From assembly GCA_031772625.1 (NCBI GenBank), contig CM062811.1, forward strand, positions 643,760,820-643,824,819: DNA of 64,000 nt, in the 5' to 3' direction. Source of the DNA: Pinus tabuliformis (taxonomy: Eukaryota > Streptophyta > Pinopsida > Pinales > Pinaceae). Of this stretch, positions 58,691-64,000 are shown in pieces. The translations under genes and the position numbers were made by a program. The stretch's first letter is position 1. Each line of letters opens with the position of its first letter. The notes beneath the pieces were generated by a model. That model saw only the letters and a list, made by a program, of their open reading frames with translations. It was not told where the DNA came from and did no database searches.

Positions 58691-60361
58691 CTATGGAGTC
58701 GCCATCTCCTCTTCATTATCCAGTTCTGCAATGAAGTTTATACCCAGGGCTTGGCAATTGGTTTCATCCATTAGTTTGCCCAACCCTTGGCCTTCAATTA
58801 ATTTTGTAGGTTTAATATCTATGTCATACTCTAATATGGTAGCTATCCACTTTCCTCTTTTGCCATCAACTCCATTCTGTGTCAAAATGTCTTTGACTGC
58901 AACATTGGGAACATAAGCTATTATGTAAGAGTACAAGATATAAACTCTAAAATCTTTGATAGCTTTTACCAAAGCAAAAGCCTGTTTTTCCATTATATTA
59001 TACTTTAAATATGCATCCCTTAGAGCTTTACTAAAGAAGGCTATTGGTTGTTCAAATCCCTGATCATTCTTCTGTAGTAAAACTGCAGCAATACTATGTT
59101 CAAATGCAAAAGAAAAAATGATAAATTCTCTGTCAAACTTTGGACTTATGAGGACTGGTGTTTGTGTCAAGGCTAACTTTATATCTTCGAATGATTTTTT
59201 AGCCTCTACAGTCCATTTAATAGCCAAATCTTTCTTTAACATGTTGTTTAGTAATCTAATTAACTCAACTAAATTAGAGATAAATCTCCTCAAAAAGTTT
59301 ATCTTCCCTAGAAATGCTTGAAGTTCTTTGATATTCCTGGGATGGGGTATCTGCAAAATAGCTTCAATTCTTGTTGGGTCAATCCTGATACCATCTTTGG
59401 AGATAACATGACCTAACAATTTCCCTTCTTCCAAACCAAATAAAGATTTTTTACGATGAAGAGAAATTCCATATTTCCTGCATTTAATAAAGACCTGCCT
59501 AAGATGATCCAGGTGTTGTTGATCTGATTTAGAGAATATTGTGAGGTCATCTAGGTAAATTACCAGGAAGTCATGGATTTCTTTAGCAAAGGCTATGTCC
59601 ATTGCTCTTTGAAAGGTGGCCCCTACATTTCTTAACCCAAAAGGCATTTTCACATACATGAAAGTGCCCCATGGAGTTGTGAATGCAGTTTTTGCTTGAT
59701 CATCTGGGTGGACTAGGATTTGGTTATAACCGGAGAAACCATCTAGCAGTGAAATTCTAGAGGAACCCACTACCCTCTGTAATATGTGATCCATTTTTGG
59801 AAGAGGATAGTTATCTTTAAGTGAAACTTTATTCAAATTTCTAAGATCAACACACAACCTAATTTCACCCGTTTTCTTTTTAGTGGGTACCAGATTGGAA
59901 ACCCAGTCTGAGAACCTAATAGGTGCTATGATTCCTGCTTCATACATTCTCTTGATTTCCTTTTCTATAGAAGGCAGTAGAACAGGGTTAATTCTTCTAA
60001 GCTTTTGTCTAAATGGCTTTTGATCTTCTTTTAATGGAATAGTGTGTTGTATTACACTAGTATCATAATATTTCAGGTCTTCATAACTCTAGACAAAAAC
60101 ATCTTGAAATTATTTTAGTAGTTCCACATAGTTCAATTTTTTAGTGGGAGGTAATGATTTTGACAACTTTATTAGTTTGTGATTCTCTTCAGATCCTATA
60201 TTACATTCCTCAATGTCTGACTTCAATGGTTCCATTTTAGGATTTTTGGGAATATCGTTTGAATCAAATAAGTCCTCCAAAGGAGTTAATCCTTTGGGTA
60301 GAAAATTATCTTTAAGGTTTATGACTTCAGTTTCATCATCAATGACTTCATCAATTTCCAT
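58691..60361 (-). pseudogene. Reverse transcriptase and RNase H of element B
   Basis: 58691-59947 is a 418-codon open stretch: RLCVDLRNLNKVSLKDNYP, LLDGFSGYNQIL, KMPFGLRNVGATFQ, catalytic YLDD in VIYLDDLTIFSKS, then RNase H with EQPIAFFSKALRDA. The N-terminal linker (60110-60361) is in the same frame, but stops at 60110 and about 60091 interrupt it. TAG at 58691 separates it from integrase. The same frame continues upstream into the additional RNase H. Confidence 0.85.
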
Positions 60362-61568
60362 CTATTTTAGGTTTTGAATATCAGATTTTGTAAACTTTGT
60401 GGGGTGCAATCTATCTATCTGATCTTCTTCTAGTTTGTTAATTTCTACTTCACCAAAGCAATCAAAATCTACTGCTATGTCTGTGTCTATGTTAGTATTT
60501 ACAAATTCATTATCTAAAGTTAAAAAATTATTGATTTGTTGATCATTTTCAAATACTTTCCAGTTCTTTAAATTGTCAGGAATTGCAGGTCTATGCCTAA
60601 CCTCAGTAGTGTACTGATGGTTAGGCTCGAAAGGCAACTTACAAGTACTAGAAAACATGGCTAAGCTGTGAGCCTGCATGTTGTGTTTTCTGGGGATAAC
60701 AGCAAGTTTGGTTTCTAAAAAGGTATTTAGTATTTCTATGACTGTTCCTCTATAAAATCCTAGCCTAGGATCCTTGGTCATGTAAATAGCTTTAATTTGT
60801 TTGATCACTAACTTAGAATCTCCCATGATAGAGACTCTGATGGCTCCTAACCTTTTAACCAGTTTCAGACCTAACAAAAGTGCTTCATATTCGGCCATAT
60901 TATTTGTACATTTAAAGTTTAGTCTGTAGGCATGGCCCTTTGCATGATCGTTTTCTAAGTTATAAATCCATACACTATCTCCTGCACCTAATTTGTTGAC
61001 TGACCCATCAAATTCAAGATGCCACAGGATTTCATGCTCATAATTCTCATCTGGGGTAGTGGAATCCTTCTTGATTGAGGTATCTAGATCATATTTTTTA
61101 TCTGATGTTTCATGAATTTGGACATTTTGATTTTCCTTTATTATTTCAATTTCTTTTGGTTTTGCTGTTATAATACTTGAAGTATCTTCTTGATTGTTCT
61201 CATCATTGTAAAGTATGAAGGAATCTATATCAGAATGTACTAAATAAATGGGAAAATTTTGAGGTCTCTCCTGGGAACTCACTACATACTTCATCAAAGT
61301 TTCTCTATACAGCTTCTTGGGGTGTCCAAAGACTGATATGGTAGCATAGGACATGTCCAGTTGTAGAGATCCCTGGAGTTTGGCACCCCAAGATCTAGAC
61401 AACAACATGCCATATTTGGGTGGTATGTCAGCAACAACTATGTCCATAAGTATGGTCTTGGCAGGGTATTGAACTAGGGAGACACATAAATCTTTTATGA
61501 GACCTAAGCATTTAACTTGGCTTGAATCAAAGGAAAAAAGATCCTTATAAGGCCTAGTGATATCCAAG
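60362..61568 (-). pseudogene. Protease C-terminus and additional RNase H of element B
   Basis: The first part (about 61300-61567) carries VVADIPPKYGMLLSRSWGAKL, a gypsy protease C-terminus. After an acidic linker, about 60600-61040 encodes an RNase H: WHLEFDGSVNKLGAGDSVW (first Asp), TNNMAEYEALLLGLKL (Glu), VSIMGDSKLVIKQI (Asp) and a degraded HNMQAHSLAMF final motif. This extra RNase H sits between protease and RT, whereas element A has it after integrase. One TAG at 60362 separates it from the RT linker. 400 codons are open, suggesting slower decay here or chance. Confidence 0.75.
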
Positions 61569-61584
61569 TTAAGCTTTTAAGCTT
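61569..61584. repeat. 8-bp tandem duplication causing a frameshift
   Basis: ttaagctt occurs twice in direct succession exactly where the protease frame breaks. Confidence 0.75.
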
Positions 61585-62022
61585 TTCCATCACTGATTTG
61601 GGCATGAGATTATGTAAGGTTCTAGAGTCAAGCATGGCACTATGTAGGATTTTATTGTGGATGTTAAGGTTGATGTAGAAGGGTGGTACCCCTCCTTCAA
61701 CTGGTGGTACCCCTCCATTAACATCTGGTCTGAAAATTAACTCAAGTTGGTCATCAAATAAATTCACGGAATCTTCATTTTGAACAAGATTAAGAGATTT
61801 ACTAATTTGAGATATGTAAGTTTCATGTTTAACCAATTTTGTCAAAGGTACTGAAATTTTGAGTTTGGCCACCTCTATTCCCAAATTGAAAGGCAGAGAG
61901 GATTTATTAGTTTGAATATTTGGAATTTTAGAGCCGAAGTTCTGAGTAGTGTGTTTTTCTTTTTCATTATTAGGAGTATTTTCAATTGGATTTTCTAATA
62001 TTATTTCTAGGGGTTGTTCCAC
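61569..62022 (-). pseudogene. Protease N-terminus of element B
   Basis: It encodes VPPFYINLNIHNKILHSAML followed by DSRTLHNLMPKSVMEKL. The aspartic protease active site is DSR where the family has DSG, so catalysis would be lost. An 8-bp tandem duplication (61569-61584) then shifts the frame relative to the C-terminal half. The upstream part is a Lys/Asn/Ser linker after Gag. Confidence 0.7.
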
Positions 62023-62502
62023 TGTTGCTTTGAGGGGAGTTGAAGTGGAAGGCTGCTCATTATAAGACTGGTTATCTGTTACATCTTCAATGGTGGGATT
62101 AGGAGGATTTTGATGTGGTCTAGAAAGGATTTGTAAAGTTTTTGTAACTTGAGGATTCTGTTTTGTAGCTTTCTTAGGCTAGTTAGGTATTGCTTGTTTA
62201 TTCTGATCAGAAACATTAGTGTTTTTCTTGCTTCTTAAGTTGTATTGTTTATGAACTTTGAAAATAGTAGAGTCATACCCTTGCTTATGGTTGAAGGATT
62301 CTCCTGTTTGGGTTTGTAACTGTTGAAGCATGTATAGTTCTTAATCATCCTGAGTTAGAAAAACAGTTTCTTCATTATCTAAACCCATTAAGTTGATCTG
62401 AGTGTCTATCTCAGGGTCTTCTTGGTGGGAAGTCTCAACATAATTTTCTTGGAAAGGTGGCCTAATGTTCTGATCAGGACCATTTTTACCAGTGTTTTGG
62501 TT
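62023..62502 (-). pseudogene. gag-protease linker region of element B
   Basis: Decayed coding sequence between gag and protease with stops (for example near 62180 and 62342). A clear zinc knuckle was not found. Confidence 0.4.
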
Positions 62503-63249
62503 CTAGTTTTTCCTAAAGTTTGGATTCCTTACTGGATTAGCCTGCTGGTTATCCCAGTGAGGTTTCCTTTCAATGACTTCTATTCTTTCCATCAGCCTCT
62601 CCATTCCTTTAGCTAAAGCATCCATTTTCTGATCAAAGGGTGAAGATTCATCTTTCAATGGTGTTCTTCTCTCATTTCTAACTCTATCCCTTTTGGACAT
62701 CAGATTGGCTTCTACGCTAACGGCTACACTTTGCATATCTTCAAGTGTGGGGGGATTCCTTTCTCTAAGTTGAAAAGTCATGTCTGTATCAAATCCGTTT
62801 GGAAATTTAATCAGGGCTAAACCAGGTGGAGGCATAAGGTCAAGAGGGATTGCATTATACACATTGTGAAACCTGGTACAATAATCCTGAACAGTTTCGT
62901 TTGGTCCTCTTTTAAGGCTTTCATATTTAGATAGAATTTGAAGGGGGTTCTTCTTCTTCTCCCACCTATTTAAGAACTGTTGGTAAAGGACTTCTAAACT
63001 ATCTATGCTCTGAGGGGGAAAAGCTCTAAACCATATTCTCACTTCTCCAACTAGAATTTGGACAAAGATTCTCATTTGGACATCTACTATGTCAATCTCA
63101 TGCAGTTCAAAATAATCTGTCATTTTCTTAGTGTGCTGCTGAGCTGTGTAAGTTCCAGTGCCATCAAATGAAGTGATTTTACTTTGATAATCTGCTGGTA
63201 AGGCACCTTGAGGAGTAGGCATTACAAGGGGGGCATATCTGAGTGCCAT
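62503..63249 (-). pseudogene. gag of element B
   Basis: A 248-codon open stretch with the retrotransposon gag domain: YQSKITSFDGTGTYTAQQH, VGEVRIWFRAFPPQSIDSL and LKRGPNETVQDYCTRFHNVY. A Lys/Arg-rich end follows. The frame closes at a TAG (62503). It remains open somewhat upstream of the ATG at 63249 through a Pro/Thr/Val-rich segment. Gag would form the particle; here it is truncated before any zinc knuckle. Confidence 0.8.
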
Positions 63250-63840
63250 AGCTCTAAGTTGTACAGGATTGAGAACATGTGTTGGGGTAACTAGGGGATT
63301 TGGAACAACAAGGGGAGTTGATGTAACAGGGGTAACTGGTGTTTGAGGGGTAGTGATGGGCTGATGAGGGAGTGAAGGTATGAATGGAGATGAGGTTGAA
63401 GGATGATCTTTAGTGGTATGGGGAAAAGATGGTGAGCTAAAAGATGTTGAATCTGTTTCAGAAAGTTCAGGGTGTTTTATCAGTGGTAAGGGGTGTTTGA
63501 GGGGAGTTCAGTAGACTTTGATCGATTAACAAGTTGGCTCATTGGATTTCAAGTTCTTTGAGGAATTCTGGATCTGGGACCAGGTCCAGCAACTCACTAT
63601 CAGATGTGGTTCTAAACAGAGAGAGGCCAAAATACTCGTCAAAAGGGAGGTCTTCAAGGAACAACCACTCAACAGGGCATGAATGGGATCTAAAAATAGG
63701 TCTAGGGCTTACTAAACTTTCTTGTCTTCTGATTATTCTCAGAATAAGGTTGGGATTTTCAAATACAGGGGGAGGATTTGGATCAGGGTTGGCCCTGGTA
63801 TAGTGAGTTCTCCCTGAAGCCAGATTTCGAGCTTTTGATA
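63250..63840 (-). pseudogene. gag N-terminal region of element B
   Basis: About 63541-63800 encodes a coding-looking segment (NPDPNPPPVFENPNLILR, LEDLPFDEYFGLSLFRTT, DSELLDLVPDPEFLKELE) ending in TGA at about 63539. It is followed, in another frame, by a Ser/Pro/Thr-rich segment leading into the gag domain. At least one frameshift and one stop separate it from the rest. Confidence 0.5.
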
Positions 63841-63950
63841 ATTGTTTTAGTTTTTTGTGAACTTTTGAAAATAACTTCTAATAACCCTTTAAGATGCTTA
63901 TGAATAAAAATTTGAATTCCTCAAAGATTTATTAAAATTGAGGGTTTTGA

Positions 63951-63969
63951 ATCCCCAGTATGGTCGTCA
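63951..63969 (-). other. Primer binding site of element B
   Basis: The minus strand reads tgacgaccatactggggat, three bases inside the LTR end. It resembles the primer site of element A (tggcgactccactgggga), with mutations. Confidence 0.6.
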
Positions 63970-63972
63970 CTA

Positions 63973-64000
63973 TGTTATCACTCAGGTTTTTTCCTTAGAA
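63973..64000 (-). repeat. 5' LTR of element B (first 28 bp)
   Basis: tgttatcactcaggttttttc matches the LTR start at 50324 apart from a few changes. It continues outside the window. Confidence 0.8.

Larger units (their letters stand above)
50324..64000 (-). mobile_element. Tat/Athila-like Ty3/gypsy element B (5' LTR runs off window)
   Basis: The LTR at 50324-51257 shares its terminus (tattatcactcagg) with tgttatcactcagg at 63973. A primer site lies at 63951-63969. Minus-strand order: gag, protease, additional RNase H, RT, RNase H, integrase, 2.3-kb spacer, accessory gene, 3' LTR. At least ten stops plus frameshifts make it non-functional. It is inserted in element E. Confidence 0.85.

Overview
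This window looks like nuclear DNA from a seed plant with a large, repeat-rich genome. A gymnosperm such as a conifer is my best guess, with low confidence. I see no conventional host gene, tRNA or rRNA. Almost everything recognisable is LTR retrotransposon, much of it nested, separated by AT-rich sequence.

Layout. 1-4051: 3' end of a plus-strand element (F), with a decayed accessory gene, a polypurine tract and a 1.6-kb LTR bounded by TGATGATG/CATCATCA. 4343-5603: unrecognised minus-strand coding fragments. 9840-13563: a minus-strand Ty3/gypsy element (element 1) that keeps gag and protease remnants but has no RT or integrase. 14180-15030: 3' part of a LINE (RT C-terminus and RNase H), cut at 15031 by an LTR-like sequence (G). 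20257-46652: a Ty3/gypsy element (C, minus strand). It is split by a deleted copia-type element (D, 25314-29026, plus strand) and by a complete young Ty3/gypsy element (A, 30080-45180, minus strand) with a perfect 5-bp target duplication. C's right LTR is broken at 46652 by another element (E), whose interior is in turn broken at 50324 by a Tat/Athila-like element (B, 50324 to beyond the window end).

Element A is the centre of interest. Its two 1053-bp LTRs differ at about 14 positions by eye. Gag-protease and polymerase frames are open and intact. They are separated by one in-frame UAG followed by CAAUCA, which matches the plant-viral readthrough context CARYYA. A second, archaeal-type RNase H lies downstream of integrase and begins exactly after a strong predicted 3' splice site. 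Between that RNase H and the 3' LTR, on the opposite strand, sits an intact, apparently spliced gene for a plant-mobile-domain-like protein. It has its own predicted 5'UTR intron, coding intron and an upstream array of TTTAACGAG-type repeats.

Elements B and F carry sense-strand accessory genes in the same place, between pol and the 3' LTR. They are decayed but share a short motif with the antisense protein of A. Element B also has an extra RNase H, but between protease and RT. The window therefore shows two layouts for the acquired RNase H and three versions of an accessory gene. Older elements (B, C, D, E, F, element 1) carry many stops, mostly TAG where I checked, as expected from methylation-driven decay. 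All assignments come from reading the sequence; family names below subclass level are inference.
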